64,000 nucleotides of DNA from Neptunomonas marina (GTDB taxonomy: Bacteria; Pseudomonadota; Gammaproteobacteria; Pseudomonadales; Balneatricaceae), in NCBI RefSeq assembly GCF_004005935.1, contig NZ_SACQ01000001.1, forward strand, positions 248,001 to 312,000. Direction: 5' to 3'. A program made the translations under genes and the position numbers. Positions within the stretch are counted from its first letter, which is position 1. Each line of letters opens with the position of its first letter. Under the pieces are notes generated by a model, which worked only from the letters and a program-made list of their open reading frames with translations, had not been told where the DNA came from and made no database searches. This document shows positions 1 to 8,527 of this stretch, one piece after another.

Positions 1-619
1 TACGCAGTTTTGTGTCGGTTTCAGCTGTGCTAAGCGGTTGAGCTGCGATGATCTCTTTGATCTTATCGTGCTCTTTAGCGAATGAATCCACATATTTCTT
101 ATCGAAACGAAGCATGAAGTCCTTCTCTACGCGGCGCAACTGGAGAACTTGAGCAAGTATCTCTAAGTTGTTACTTGCCCGAAGGTCTGTTTCTACCGAC
201 TTAACGGCGCTTCGTAGCTTACCTCGAAGCCCGCTATTTTGATCGAACCCTATGGTGTGATATTGCTCGGCAAGTTCAGAGAACGCCGTTGCGTAGCTCT
301 CTGATGTGCGGTTTAGGTCGCTTAAAATTGAAGGTTGTAAACCTATTTGGTGGATGCGGTCTTGAAGCTCTGTTAGTGCTTGTTTGTACGTGACTAAATC
401 GGAATCAAACTTAGATAGGGTTTGATCAGACTTGTGAATGATAAATCTGTTTTCACTATCGATTAGTTTGAGTTTGCGCACTTTGACTTCGTTAATCTTT
501 AACAGAGCATCCTCAAATTGGAGTACTTTCTCTACGGTAAAAAGGTTGAGAAAGAAAAGAGCGGCTGTACTCAGCACAATAAAGGCTACGAGAGCGAGTA
601 GCTTATGTCGGACCGTCAT
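1..619 (-). CDS. HBM-domain chemoreceptor-like sensor protein, N-terminal part (cut by window edge)
   Basis: Reading the minus strand from the ATG at 617-619 gives an uninterrupted frame of 206 codons that leaves the window. Residues about 5-27 form a hydrophobic signal anchor (KLLALVAFIVLSTAALFF). The rest is a helical periplasmic region with the pattern LRRVEKDFMLRFDKKY near residue 175. This LRRxEKDFxLRxDxxY pattern is typical of the helical bimodular (HBM) ligand-binding domain of methyl-accepting chemotaxis proteins. The HAMP and signalling domains would lie outside the window, so a histidine kinase or GGDEF output cannot be excluded. Ligands of HBM receptors are usually small organic acids or polyamines. 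That is family knowledge, not something the sequence shows here. Confidence 0.75.
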   Translation of the reverse strand, partial: MTVRHKLLALVAFIVLSTAALFFLNLFTVEKVLQFEDALLKINEVKVRKLKLIDSENRFIIHKSDQTLSKFDSDLVTYKQALTELQDRIHQIGLQPSILSDLNRTSESYATAFSELAEQYHTIGFDQNSGLRGKLRSAVKSVETDLRASNNLEILAQVLQLRRVEKDFMLRFDKKYVDSFAKEHDKIKEIIAAQPLSTAETDTKLR

Positions 620-1062
620 AGATATACCAGTAGATTTTGTTTGAAACTATCCTTTGAATATAGTTGCTATTTGAAATATCTCCACTAGAAAGTGAACTCA
701 TTGTTCGAATTAAAAAATCTTTATAGTTAATAGCTTATAAGAATCTATTATTTCGCTGTGACAGTTTTTTCTTGTCCTCTTCTTTCTTTGCTTGTGTTGT
801 TGCGCAGATTTTTTATCCCTACTTTTGTTTAATTTCAATGTTATATAAATTATGAAGAGAGAGTGAGTTTTTGCTCCTGTAAACCTCGGCTTTTCGGTGC
901 TTGCTGTTCAGTGTTAAGGAAAACGGAAGTATTTTTCGCAAAATTTAAATTTACGACTAAGCTAGATTTATCCGCTGAAAAAGCTGATTAAATAGCTGAT
1001 ATTGAAGGTGAATTTTTAATTTTCGTTTCTCTTTTGAGTCGTTTTGGTGCAGGTGGTGATAC
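620..1062. other. AT-rich intergenic region between divergent genes
   Basis: This 443-bp gap separates the minus-strand receptor from the plus-strand small protein. It is AT-rich and must hold the receptor promoter. I see no convincing ORF, strong palindrome or RNA-like hairpin, and no clear sigma-28-type chemotaxis promoter. Confidence 0.5.
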
Positions 1063-1416
1063 GTGGAGTACTCTATCTTTGCAAGAAAAAATAATATCTT
1101 ATTGCGCAGCGCACTCGATATTCAGGGTATTCCTGTTTCTGCTGGTATGGCAGTCAGGGTGGTCAATATTGATATCGCGCGCTACCGATTTGATAATTTG
1201 TCACAAATCAACTTTCTCTCCTCCCTTCTGAATGAAGTTCATACTGTAGAGCGTATTGATGATGAAGGTAAAATCTGGATTACCCGTTGGGTTGAAGGGA
1301 GGGCTGGAGAGCGGCAGCGCCATGTGCTGAGCTTATCTGGTGAAAATGTGCTGCTTGAGTATGATTGGCTAGAGAGTCAGCCCTCTTTAGCAGAAGCTGG
1401 AACACTGGTTGCGTAA
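1063..1416 (+). CDS. Conserved-looking hypothetical protein, 117 aa
   Basis: I do not recognise this protein. It starts with GTG at 1063, preceded by an AGGTGG stretch at a plausible ribosome-binding distance, and ends just before a strong hairpin terminator shared with the convergent paa operon. The product is soluble, with no signal peptide or membrane segment. It has regular beta-strand-like alternation (GMAVRVVNID, EVHTVERIDDEGKIWITRWV, RHVLSLSGENVLLEYDWL), suggesting a small beta-barrel or SH3-like fold, but that is inference from pattern only. The reading frame, start context and terminator support a real gene. No function is proposed. Confidence 0.6.
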   Translation: MEYSIFARKNNILLRSALDIQGIPVSAGMAVRVVNIDIARYRFDNLSQINFLSSLLNEVHTVERIDDEGKIWITRWVEGRAGERQRHVLSLSGENVLLEYDWLESQPSLAEAGTLVA

Positions 1417-1433
1417 AATGTGCAAACTCAACG

Positions 1434-1462
1434 AAAAAGCCCAGCAAGTGCTGGGCTTTTTT
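1434..1462. terminator. Bidirectional Rho-independent terminator
   Basis: A 10-bp perfect stem (AAGCCCAGCA / TGCTGGGCTT, 1437-1446 and 1449-1458) is flanked by an A run on the left and a T run on the right. It can therefore stop transcripts from both the plus-strand hypothetical gene and the minus-strand paa operon. Confidence 0.9.
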
Positions 1463-1476
1463 GCTATCAGAGACAA

Positions 1477-2574
1477 TTAACGAGCGTCAAAATCGACAAC
1501 TACGGTGTCTGTCAGCGGGTGAGCTTGGCAGCTTAAAACATAGCCAGCTTCAATCTCGTGCTGTTCAAGGCCGTGAGAAATATCCATCTCAACTTCACCT
1601 TCAACCAGCTTACATTTACATGTTGAGCAAACGCCGCCTTTACAGGAGTAAGGCAGGTCCATACCTGCTTCCATACCTGCATCCAGAATATTCTGGCCAA
1701 CCGTTGCTAGGTCAAACATAACCGAACGGCCATCAGCCATAACAGTTACTTTACTAGTTTTCTCTTCACCGTACTGAGCAACACGCGCTTGTGCTTTTTC
1801 AAGCGTGGCTTTCGCATCAGCAGAGGAGCTTGCAAATAGCTCATAGTGAATTTGATCGTCCGTTAGACCCTCTAGGCGGAAGCCACGGGATACTTCAGTC
1901 ATCATCGCCTCAGGACCACAGATGAACGCTTCATCGGTGTTCTTGATATTAATTAGGCCGCTCTTTTGAAGGGCATAACCTTTTTTGTTGTCGATGCGAC
2001 CATTCAGGAGATCTGCGCCCTGATCTTCGTAATCCATGATATTGATCCACTGAAAGCGATCCATATAACGGTTTTTGACGAAGTTAAGCTCATCTTTGAA
2101 CATCACGGTGTTGCTACGTAGGTTGCCGTAAATCAGCGTAACACGGCTGTTCGGCTCAACGTCTAGCACCGACTTCATGATAGAGATCATCGGTGTGATA
2201 CCTGAGCCTGCCGCGATGCACATGTAATTTTTCGCGTTATCGGCATTCAGCTCCGTGTAGAAGTTACCTTGCGGCGGCATCACATCAACAGACATACCTG
2301 GCTTGAAGTTATCGTTCGCGTAGTTCGAGAACTTACCACCATCAACGCGCTTGATACCAACGCGCATGTGTCCATCGTTAATACCTGAACAGATGGAATA
2401 AGAGCGGCGTACCTCTTCACCATCGATCATCGCACGGAGTGTCAAAAATTGACCTTGGATAAAGGTGAACTTCTCTTTTAGCTCTTGCGGTACAGCAAAT
2501 GTAACCGCGATTGCTGAATCAGTCTCCTGCTGTACTTCAGCAACCTTAAGTGTGTAGAAATTGGTGTCAGACAT
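1477..2574 (-). CDS. paaE: Phenylacetyl-CoA epoxidase reductase subunit PaaE
   Basis: This is the NADPH-dependent reductase that supplies electrons to the di-iron epoxidase PaaABC(D), which converts phenylacetyl-CoA to its ring 1,2-epoxide. It has 365 residues, the usual length. The N-terminal half is a ferredoxin-NADP reductase-type FAD/NAD module: the FAD-binding RRSYSICSG near residue 57, the nucleotide-binding GSGITPMISI, and CGPEAMM. The C-terminal plant-type 2Fe-2S ferredoxin has cysteines at about 311, 316, 319 and 349 (CKGGVCSTC ... SC). It is the last gene of paaABCDE, 32 bp after paaD, and is followed directly by a bidirectional terminator. The remaining paa degradation genes (paaFGHJZ, paaK) are therefore not transcribed with it here. 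Confidence 0.95.
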   Translation of the reverse strand: MSDTNFYTLKVAEVQQETDSAIAVTFAVPQELKEKFTFIQGQFLTLRAMIDGEEVRRSYSICSGINDGHMRVGIKRVDGGKFSNYANDNFKPGMSVDVMPPQGNFYTELNADNAKNYMCIAAGSGITPMISIMKSVLDVEPNSRVTLIYGNLRSNTVMFKDELNFVKNRYMDRFQWINIMDYEDQGADLLNGRIDNKKGYALQKSGLINIKNTDEAFICGPEAMMTEVSRGFRLEGLTDDQIHYELFASSSADAKATLEKAQARVAQYGEEKTSKVTVMADGRSVMFDLATVGQNILDAGMEAGMDLPYSCKGGVCSTCKCKLVEGEVEMDISHGLEQHEIEAGYVLSCQAHPLTDTVVVDFDAR

Positions 2575-2606
2575 TGCTTCACCTATTATTTTAAATCGGG
2601 TTGACC

Positions 2607-3146
2607 CTAGATTTTTTTGAAGTAGTCAAATGGCTCGTTGCAGTCATTGCACTGGAAGAGTGCTTTACAAGCCGTTGAACCAAACTCACTTACCCGGCGC
2701 GTATTGCGGGATTGGCAATGGGGGCACTGCGCATGAGCGTCTGGCGTTAGTCCGTCTTCATCAAGCTCTGCATCCTCTGGAGGAGCGATACCATAGTTGC
2801 GAAGCTTGCGGCGTCCTTCAGCCGACATCCACTCGGAACTCCAAGCAGGGGAGAGCGATGTTTTGATGGAGACATCGCTATAGCCTGCGGAGTTTAGTGC
2901 TTCGGTTACATCGCTGCTGATGTTGTCCATCGCAGGGCAACCGGAGTACGTTGGAGTGATAGTGACGACGATACGTTCGCCGTCACGTTCGATATTGCGC
3001 AGAATCCCAAGATCCCAAATGCTCAGTACCGGGACTTCTGGGTCTTTTACCTGATCAAGCAGATTCCAGAGCTCCTTTACATCTTCAGCGTTGCGTTGCT
3101 GCAAGCGCTGGTACTGCTCTTCCGGCATCAGTGAGATTTCATTCAT
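2607..3146 (-). CDS. paaD: Phenylacetate degradation protein PaaD (iron-sulfur maturation factor of the epoxidase)
   Basis: PaaD belongs to the MIP18/DUF59 family and is needed for activity of the phenylacetyl-CoA epoxidase, probably in metal-cluster assembly. The 179-residue product carries the DUF59-like core in its N-terminal half (WDLGILRNIERDGERIVVTITPTYSGCPAM, split here by its conserved Cys in SGCPAM). A C-terminal zinc-ribbon-like part has two CxxC pairs: CPHC near residue 141 and CNDC near 167. The gene lies 6 bp after paaC and is translationally close to it. Length and both cysteine pairs match E. coli PaaD. Confidence 0.93.
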   Translation of the reverse strand: MNEISLMPEEQYQRLQQRNAEDVKELWNLLDQVKDPEVPVLSIWDLGILRNIERDGERIVVTITPTYSGCPAMDNISSDVTEALNSAGYSDVSIKTSLSPAWSSEWMSAEGRRKLRNYGIAPPEDAELDEDGLTPDAHAQCPHCQSRNTRRVSEFGSTACKALFQCNDCNEPFDYFKKI

Positions 3147-3152
3147 AACGCT

Positions 3153-3914
3153 CTACCACTTACATCCAGGGTGTGAGCGATGCACGATCTGCATCTCTGT
3201 TAGCATGTGACCTAGGTTCTCTGTGTGGTAACCGGTACGGCCACCACGCACAGCCCAGCTGTCTTCTGGGACAGTTAGGGTAGCTTCGGTCAGAATGTCG
3301 CTAACCATTTTGAACCAAGCGTCACGTAGCTTGGACACATCAACACCGATACCTTCGTCGGCTAGCAACTGCTCAGTTTCATCCATGTCGAACAGCTCGT
3401 GTGTGTAGCCCCACAGTTGGTCAACCGCTTTCTGTGTGCGCTTATGGCTCTCTTCTGTGCCATCACCCAAACGCAAAACCCAATCACGGCTGCGGCGCAG
3501 GTGGTATTTCGTTTCTTTGATCGCTTTTGCAGCAATCGCAGACAATGTTTCGTCTTTTGATTGCAGCAGCTCTGGTAGCAGAACTGTGTAGTAAACATCT
3601 GCGAACAGTTGGCGCACCTGAGAGTAGGCGAAGTCGCCTTTCGGCATCTCCATCAACAGTAGGTTGCGGTATTCGCGATCATTGCGCATAAATGCGAAAT
3701 CATCTTCGTCGCGGCCATCATCAGCCAGTTCAGCTGCGTATGTGTAGAACATACGCGCGCGACCGATGTAGTCCAGAGAGACGTTGCCGTAAGCGATGTC
3801 TTCTTCGAGGAAAGGACCATAGCTTACCCACTCAGAGATGCGGTGACCCAGAACAACCGAGTCATCGCCTAGGCGGGTTGCGTATTCAAGCGTTGCTGCT
3901 TTGATATCACTCAT
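3153..3914 (-). CDS. paaC: Phenylacetyl-CoA epoxidase structural subunit PaaC
   Basis: PaaC is the non-catalytic, ferritin-like scaffold partner of PaaA in the ring-epoxidising multicomponent oxygenase. The 253-residue sequence has the characteristic start (YATRLGDDSVVLGHRISEWV), the LEEDIAYGNVSLDYIGRA helix and the KETKYHLRRSRDWVLRLGDG segment near residue 135. It has no signal peptide or membrane segment and acts in the cytoplasm. It sits between paaB (17-bp gap) and paaD (6-bp gap). The sequence is complete and typical. Confidence 0.95.
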   Translation of the reverse strand: MSDIKAATLEYATRLGDDSVVLGHRISEWVSYGPFLEEDIAYGNVSLDYIGRARMFYTYAAELADDGRDEDDFAFMRNDREYRNLLLMEMPKGDFAYSQVRQLFADVYYTVLLPELLQSKDETLSAIAAKAIKETKYHLRRSRDWVLRLGDGTEESHKRTQKAVDQLWGYTHELFDMDETEQLLADEGIGVDVSKLRDAWFKMVSDILTEATLTVPEDSWAVRGGRTGYHTENLGHMLTEMQIVHRSHPGCKW

Positions 3915-3931
3915 TCTGTTATCCCCGCCAA

Positions 3932-4225
3932 TTACATGTTGTTTACTGGGTCAGGCAGAACGTAGTAAGTCGCGTGACGGTATGGCTTGTCATCGCTTGG
4001 ATCGTAGAAGCAATCCGCATCATCTTCCTGAGAAGAGCAGATGTCGTTGGACTTAACAACCCAGATGCTTACGCCTTCGCTACGGCGCGTGTAGCAGTCG
4101 CGCGCGTACTCAAGCGCTTGCTCATGATCTTCTGCGTGTAGGGAGCCAACGTGCTTGTGATCCAAGCCGCGCTTAGAGCGAACAAACACTTCAAATAGTT
4201 CTAGTTTCTCAGTTACTTTTGTCAT
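3932..4225 (-). CDS. paaB: Phenylacetyl-CoA epoxidase subunit PaaB
   Basis: PaaB is a small subunit that bridges PaaAC heterodimers of the phenylacetyl-CoA epoxidase. The product is 97 residues, the normal size. It shows the family pattern: LFEVFVRSKRGLDHKHVGSLHA at the start (conserved core SKRGLDHKHVGSLHA), RDCYTRRSEGVSIWVV in the middle and the C-terminal YRHATYYVLP. It is 12 bp downstream of paaA and 17 bp upstream of paaC in the same operon. Confidence 0.95.
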   Translation of the reverse strand: MTKVTEKLELFEVFVRSKRGLDHKHVGSLHAEDHEQALEYARDCYTRRSEGVSIWVVKSNDICSSQEDDADCFYDPSDDKPYRHATYYVLPDPVNNM

Positions 4226-4237
4226 TTCAGGCTCCCC

Positions 4238-5179
4238 TTACGCCGCGTTTTGCGCTTTTTTAACGCGCTTTTTCTCGTTGTATGCAGTAATGGCATCACG
4301 TACCCACTCACCTTCGTCATGAGCAGCAACGTGGTGCTCGATGCGCTGGCGGTTACAGTGGCCGTTACCTGCGATAACGCTCCAGAACTCATCCCAGTTC
4401 AGGTCAGAGCTGTCGTAGTGACCGCGCTCTTCATTCCACTTGATGTTCTTGTCTGGGTGTTCAAGTCCTAGTACTTCGATCTGCTTCACGGTTTGGTCAA
4501 CAAACTTCTGGCGCAGGTCATCGTTAGTTTCACGCTTGATCTTCCACTCCATCGACTTCTGAGAGTGAGCAGATTCCGAGTCGTGAGGGCCGAACATCAT
4601 GAGCGCTGGCCAGTAGAAGCGGTTCAATGCATCTTGAGCCATCGCTTTTTGGTCAGGTGAACCCTTCGCAAGTGCTAGCATCGCTTCATAGCCTTGACGC
4701 TGGTGGAAAGACTCTTCTTTACAGATACGGATCATGCCACGGGAGTACGGGCCGTAAGAGGTACGCTGTAGTGATACTTGGTTCACGATAGCAGCGCCGT
4801 CAACTAGCCAGCCGATGGCACCAACATCCGCCCAAGTCAGCGTTGGGTAGTTAAAGATAGAGGAGTATTTCGCTTTACCCGTTTGCAGCTGCTCGATCAT
4901 CTCAGAACGAGAGATGCCGAGTGTTTCGCAAGCGCTGTATAGGTAAAGGCCGTGACCTGCTTCATCCTGTACTTTGGACAGTAGAACGGCTTTGCGGCGC
5001 AAAGAAGGAGCGCGGGTGATCCAGTTACCTTCTGGCTGCATGCCGATAACTTCAGAGTGCGCGTGCTGTGAAATCTGACGGATAAGGTTCTTGCGGTACT
5101 CCTCAGGCATCCAGTCCTTAGGCTCGATCTTCTCTTCGTTCTCGATCTTGCGCATGAAATTTTGTTCTTCGGGCGTCAT
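4238..5179 (-). CDS. paaA: Phenylacetyl-CoA epoxidase catalytic subunit PaaA
   Basis: PaaA holds the di-iron site that epoxidises phenylacetyl-CoA in the aerobic hybrid phenylacetate pathway. The 313-residue product has ferritin-type iron-binding motifs, including [14 protein letters not shown] near residue 70 (ExxH) and [13 protein letters not shown] near 155 (ExxH). The start ATG at 5177-5179 follows a GGAGAG ribosome-binding site. It is the first gene of paaABCDE, and its promoter region at 5180-5555 carries strong inverted repeats. No paaX- or paaR-like regulator gene is visible in the window. Confidence 0.96.
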   Translation of the reverse strand: MTPEEQNFMRKIENEEKIEPKDWMPEEYRKNLIRQISQHAHSEVIGMQPEGNWITRAPSLRRKAVLLSKVQDEAGHGLYLYSACETLGISRSEMIEQLQTGKAKYSSIFNYPTLTWADVGAIGWLVDGAAIVNQVSLQRTSYGPYSRGMIRICKEESFHQRQGYEAMLALAKGSPDQKAMAQDALNRFYWPALMMFGPHDSESAHSQKSMEWKIKRETNDDLRQKFVDQTVKQIEVLGLEHPDKNIKWNEERGHYDSSDLNWDEFWSVIAGNGHCNRQRIEHHVAAHDEGEWVRDAITAYNEKKRVKKAQNAA

Positions 5180-5555
5180 ATTCTGCTCTCCGATCTCGGG
5201 TTCTTTATCGCTATGAAACTTATTTTTATTTCGATAGCACCATTTATGTATCAGGTCTGATGGTGTGGCGTGCTGTTAGCTTGTACGTAGGCTGCCAGCT
5301 TTTAGGCCTGATACTTGGTAATACCATGGGCTTAATGTACATCGAACAAAAATAAAATGATACATAAATTTTTTACAAAGTTTGTAAAAATGTATCATAT
5401 AAAAAATGTGGTTTTTAAGTGTTTGTTTTCAAAGTTATTTATTTGCAGCCTGGCGGCCTTGCTCCTTAAGCTAAGCGGCTCTTGTGCCAAGAAAAGAGTG
5501 AAAAAGGGCCTGAAGCGGCTAAAAAGGTGAGCCGTTTTCTCATTGGAGGTGCGAG
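5180..5555. promoter_or_regulatory. paa promoter region with inverted-repeat operator candidates
   Basis: This 376-bp gap precedes paaA. Two overlapping inverted repeats stand out: ATGATACAT (5357-5365) paired with ATGTATCAT (5390-5398), and a perfect 21-bp palindrome TTTTTACAAA-G-TTTGTAAAAA (5370-5390). The half-site ATGTATCA recurs at 5246-5253, and TGATAC at 5309-5314, closer to the gene. Such repeats suit a dimeric repressor such as PaaX, whose role at paa promoters is known from E. coli and Pseudomonas. Which regulator binds here is inference. The left half holds the 3' flank of the convergent diguanylate cyclase gene with no strong terminator. Confidence 0.55.
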
Positions 5556-6752
5556 TTAGCTGATGGCGATGTTGCTGTGGTCAGAGTTTTTTGCGTGATA
5601 CATCGCGGTATCTGCACGGCTGACGAGCGCTTCTTCCGTTTCTTTTGGATTGTCGTCTAGAGCGATCCCTATGCTGCAGCCGATACGCAGGTTGCGGTGG
5701 TTTTGGATAGAAAAGGGTTGTTGGATCAAAGAGGTGATATCTGTTGCGATTTCAATGGCGTGGTGGATGGTCTCAATGTTGTTGAGCAAAATAGCGAATT
5801 CGTCGCCGCCAATTCTGGCTACTGTATCGTGCTGGCGAACGGCTTTGACAAAGCGTTGAGCCGCGTGGCGTAGCAGTTGATCCCCCACATGATGCCCAAG
5901 CTCATCATTGATCGGTTTAAACTTGTCTAAATCGATGAAGAGAATGGCGCGTTGCGTGTCACTTTGGCGTCGGCTTGCGCTCAATACGTTAAAAAAGTGG
6001 CTTCGGTTACACACCTCTGTTAAGTGGTCTTGCTGCGAGCGAAGGGCTAGCTCTTTGTTTGTATCGTGTAGTGCGCGAGTCCGCTCCGCAACCAGCGCTT
6101 CAAGGCGGAAAATCAAAGGGCTTGCAAGGTGATGAATTAGGTACACTGCAAGCATGATCAAGGCAAGTGCGACTGTCAGGCTGACTGAGGCCGCGCGAAA
6201 AAAAGGTGCTTGGAGCTCTTGCAGATCGATTTTAGCCACTAGCGCATATTCAGGGTTTTCCAGAGGCGTATAGGCAGCTAACACAGGCCTGTTTCGATAG
6301 TCGTGATCAAGTATGACACCTGTATCGCCCGCAAAAGCTTTTTGCAGTGCTGCGGAAGTGGCTATGACTGCCCGCTTTTGTAACGCTGGATTTTCAGCCC
6401 GAGAACGGACGATATAGTAGATCTGTTCCGTTTCGAGGCGCGCGAGAATGAACTCACCCGTCTGGCTGAACCCATGGTAACGCTGGTTTGCATCAATCAC
6501 TTGACTGAGCGTTGCCGCAAAAGGATCCTCAGGAAATGAGGCGCTGGCGTGAATGGCATCGAAGCGTGCCACAGCGTTGATCAAGTTGGCCTTCATCGTC
6601 ACGATGGCAGTTAAGTCATCTTTTTTGTTATTGAAGGTCGAGGTATACAACGCCCACAGCGCTGTGGATGTGGCTAAACTCGTTACCAATGCCATGATGA
6701 CAATGAGCAGTAGGATCCGCCGGTACCGGATCGCCTGCCGAAAAATGAGCAT
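5556..6752 (-). CDS. Membrane-anchored diguanylate cyclase (GGDEF)
   Basis: This 398-residue protein probably makes cyclic di-GMP from two GTP. Residues about 10-33 form a transmembrane helix (RILLLIVIMALVTSLATSTALWAL). An extracytoplasmic sensor region follows to about residue 185, and a second helix lies near 188-208 (SVSLTVALALIMLAVYLI). The C-terminal GGDEF domain starts near residue 235 (QDHLTEVCNRSHF) and has an intact active site, RIGGDEFAILL, near residue 314. No RxxD inhibitory site is obvious. The start ATG follows AAAGGACG at good spacing. It is a single gene convergent to nothing and divergent from dadA; the sensed signal is unknown. Confidence 0.9.
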   Translation of the reverse strand: MLIFRQAIRYRRILLLIVIMALVTSLATSTALWALYTSTFNNKKDDLTAIVTMKANLINAVARFDAIHASASFPEDPFAATLSQVIDANQRYHGFSQTGEFILARLETEQIYYIVRSRAENPALQKRAVIATSAALQKAFAGDTGVILDHDYRNRPVLAAYTPLENPEYALVAKIDLQELQAPFFRAASVSLTVALALIMLAVYLIHHLASPLIFRLEALVAERTRALHDTNKELALRSQQDHLTEVCNRSHFFNVLSASRRQSDTQRAILFIDLDKFKPINDELGHHVGDQLLRHAAQRFVKAVRQHDTVARIGGDEFAILLNNIETIHHAIEIATDITSLIQQPFSIQNHRNLRIGCSIGIALDDNPKETEEALVSRADTAMYHAKNSDHSNIAIS

Positions 6753-7177
6753 AATACACGTCCTTTATAGCTCTCAGATTCCTATCACTTAAGCACGAGG
6801 TGCTACTTCTAACTCGTGTATTTTATGTAGTTACTATAGAGGTAAATGACGAGTGGGGCTTCTTAGAGTTCATTTTTATTTTACTTTGCATAAGGCTTGA
6901 AACCCCTATAAACCGTAGGGTCAAGGTGTTTTTTGCATCGTTTCAACGTGGTGCTTAACCTGCTCGCTGGTAGCTGAAAGCGATCTTATGGATCGTTACA
7001 GAGGTCGCGGACAATATGGTTTTTAGTTTGATTATTTTTGAAGGTTAATTTTATGCTTTTTGTTTGTTTTTTATTAAAATGTATTGCTTTTTTATTAAAA
7101 TATAGAAAATAAATAAAACTAAATGGATATATCATAGGCGACTTCTCTGATCATAAAAATAATCATTGGGGTTATCT
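6753..7177. promoter_or_regulatory. Regulatory gap upstream of dadA with in-phase AT-rich direct repeats
   Basis: This 425-bp divergent intergenic region is very AT-rich near dadA. The 14-bp sequence TTTTTTATTAAAAT occurs perfectly twice, at 7067-7080 and 7088-7101, exactly 21 bp apart (two helical turns). A small CGATC-TTATG-GATCG hairpin lies near 6982. Lrp-family regulators (DadR/Lrp) control dadA in Pseudomonas and E. coli and favour phased AT-rich sites, so a role here is plausible but inferred. Confidence 0.4.
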
Positions 7178-8434
7178 ATGCATGTTCTTATTTTAGGTGG
7201 TGGCGTGGTTGGGACAACCAGTGCTTGGTATCTGGCAAAGGCTGGCCATGAGGTGACGGTTGTGGACCGCCAAGTCGCGGTTGCACTTGAAACAAGTTAT
7301 GCCAACGCGGGCCAAATTTCGCCCGGATATTCTGCACCGTGGGCAGCGCCAGGCGTGCCTATGAAAGCGATCAAATGGATGATGCAAGACCTCGCTCCCC
7401 TCATGATTAAGGGTAAAGAGATCGACCTGAACACACTCAGTTGGATGTCTAAAATGATCTCCAACTGCAACGAAGCAGATTACCACACCAATAAAGCACG
7501 GATGATGCGTTTAGCTGAATACAGCCGCGACTGCTTTAAGGCGCTTCGTGAAGAGCAAGCGATTGCGTATGATCAGCGCACTAACGGGACACTGCAGGTT
7601 TTTCGGACAGAAAAGCAGGTCGCTGCGGCGAAGAAAGATATTGCGGTGCTGGAAGAGTGCGGTGTTGACTATCAGGTTTTGGATCGTGCTGGCTGTGTAA
7701 GCCATGAGCCTGCGTTAGGATTTGTGCAAGATAAGATCGTCGGTGGCTTACGCCTACCGGGGGATGAAACTGGCGATTGCTTCAAGTTTACAACAGCACT
7801 CGCACAGGCATGTAAAGAGCTAGGCGTGAAGTTTCGCATGAAAACCGAGGTGATCGGCCTCAATGTTGAGAACGGAAAAATTAGCAGTGTGTCGACGTCT
7901 GCGGGCCGCTTAACAGCGGATGCTTACCTCTGCGCGATGGGGAGCTACTCGACGCCGCTGCTAAGTCAGATCGACGTTAAAGTGCCCGTGTATCCGATCA
8001 AGGGCTACTCTCTGACGCTGCCGATCATTGATGCTGCGCGCGCGCCTGTCTCAACCATCATGGACGAAACCTACAAAGTGGCGGTAACGCGTTTCGATGA
8101 TCGTATCCGTGTTGGCGGGACCGCAGAGATTGCCTCTTATAACAAAGAGTTGATGGAGAAGCGTCGTGCTAATGTTGAATACGTTGTTGGTGATCTCTTT
8201 CCAGGCGGCGGCGACATTGATCAGGCAGAATTTTGGACTGGGTTACGCCCGATGACGCCGGATGGAACACCTATCCTGGGCGAAACCCGCTATGACAACC
8301 TATTCCTTAACACCGGTCACGGCACCCTAGGGTGGACGATGTCTTTGGGTTCGGCGAAGTTTGTGGCGGACATTATCTCAAAACGCCCCACAGATATTGA
8401 TCCAGAAGGGATGTCAGTCTCCCGATACCGATAG
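7178..8434 (+). CDS. dadA: D-amino acid dehydrogenase DadA
   Basis: DadA is a membrane-associated FAD enzyme that oxidises D-alanine and other D-amino acids to 2-oxoacids and passes electrons to the respiratory chain. The product is 418 residues, the family norm. The N-terminal Rossmann motif [20 protein letters not shown] is followed by [14 protein letters not shown], and the C-terminal [14 protein letters not shown] and [12 protein letters not shown] segments are typical. I use the ATG at 7178 (MHVLILGGG) rather than an in-frame TTG 12 bp earlier, because the GGGG Shine-Dalgarno-like stretch lies between them. It leads dadA-alr-ridA, with a stable hairpin between dadA and alr. Confidence 0.95.
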   Translation: MHVLILGGGVVGTTSAWYLAKAGHEVTVVDRQVAVALETSYANAGQISPGYSAPWAAPGVPMKAIKWMMQDLAPLMIKGKEIDLNTLSWMSKMISNCNEADYHTNKARMMRLAEYSRDCFKALREEQAIAYDQRTNGTLQVFRTEKQVAAAKKDIAVLEECGVDYQVLDRAGCVSHEPALGFVQDKIVGGLRLPGDETGDCFKFTTALAQACKELGVKFRMKTEVIGLNVENGKISSVSTSAGRLTADAYLCAMGSYSTPLLSQIDVKVPVYPIKGYSLTLPIIDAARAPVSTIMDETYKVAVTRFDDRIRVGGTAEIASYNKELMEKRRANVEYVVGDLFPGGGDIDQAEFWTGLRPMTPDGTPILGETRYDNLFLNTGHGTLGWTMSLGSAKFVADIISKRPTDIDPEGMSVSRYR

Positions 8435-8459
8435 TTCATTTAATAATATTTAAGAAAAG

Positions 8460-8483
8460 AGCCCGGACCTGTTGTCCGGGCTT
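8460..8483 (+). terminator. Stem-loop between dadA and alr
   Basis: A perfect 8-bp GC-rich stem (GCCCGGAC / GTCCGGGC, 8461-8468 and 8474-8481) with a 5-nt loop lies 27 bp after the dadA stop. Only two T residues follow, so it is more likely a partial terminator or mRNA-stabilising element that reduces alr expression relative to dadA. Confidence 0.55.
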
Positions 8484-8527
8484 GGCGTCTCTGGCGATAG
8501 CCGCTTGAGCGCATGTATGGAGGATTT

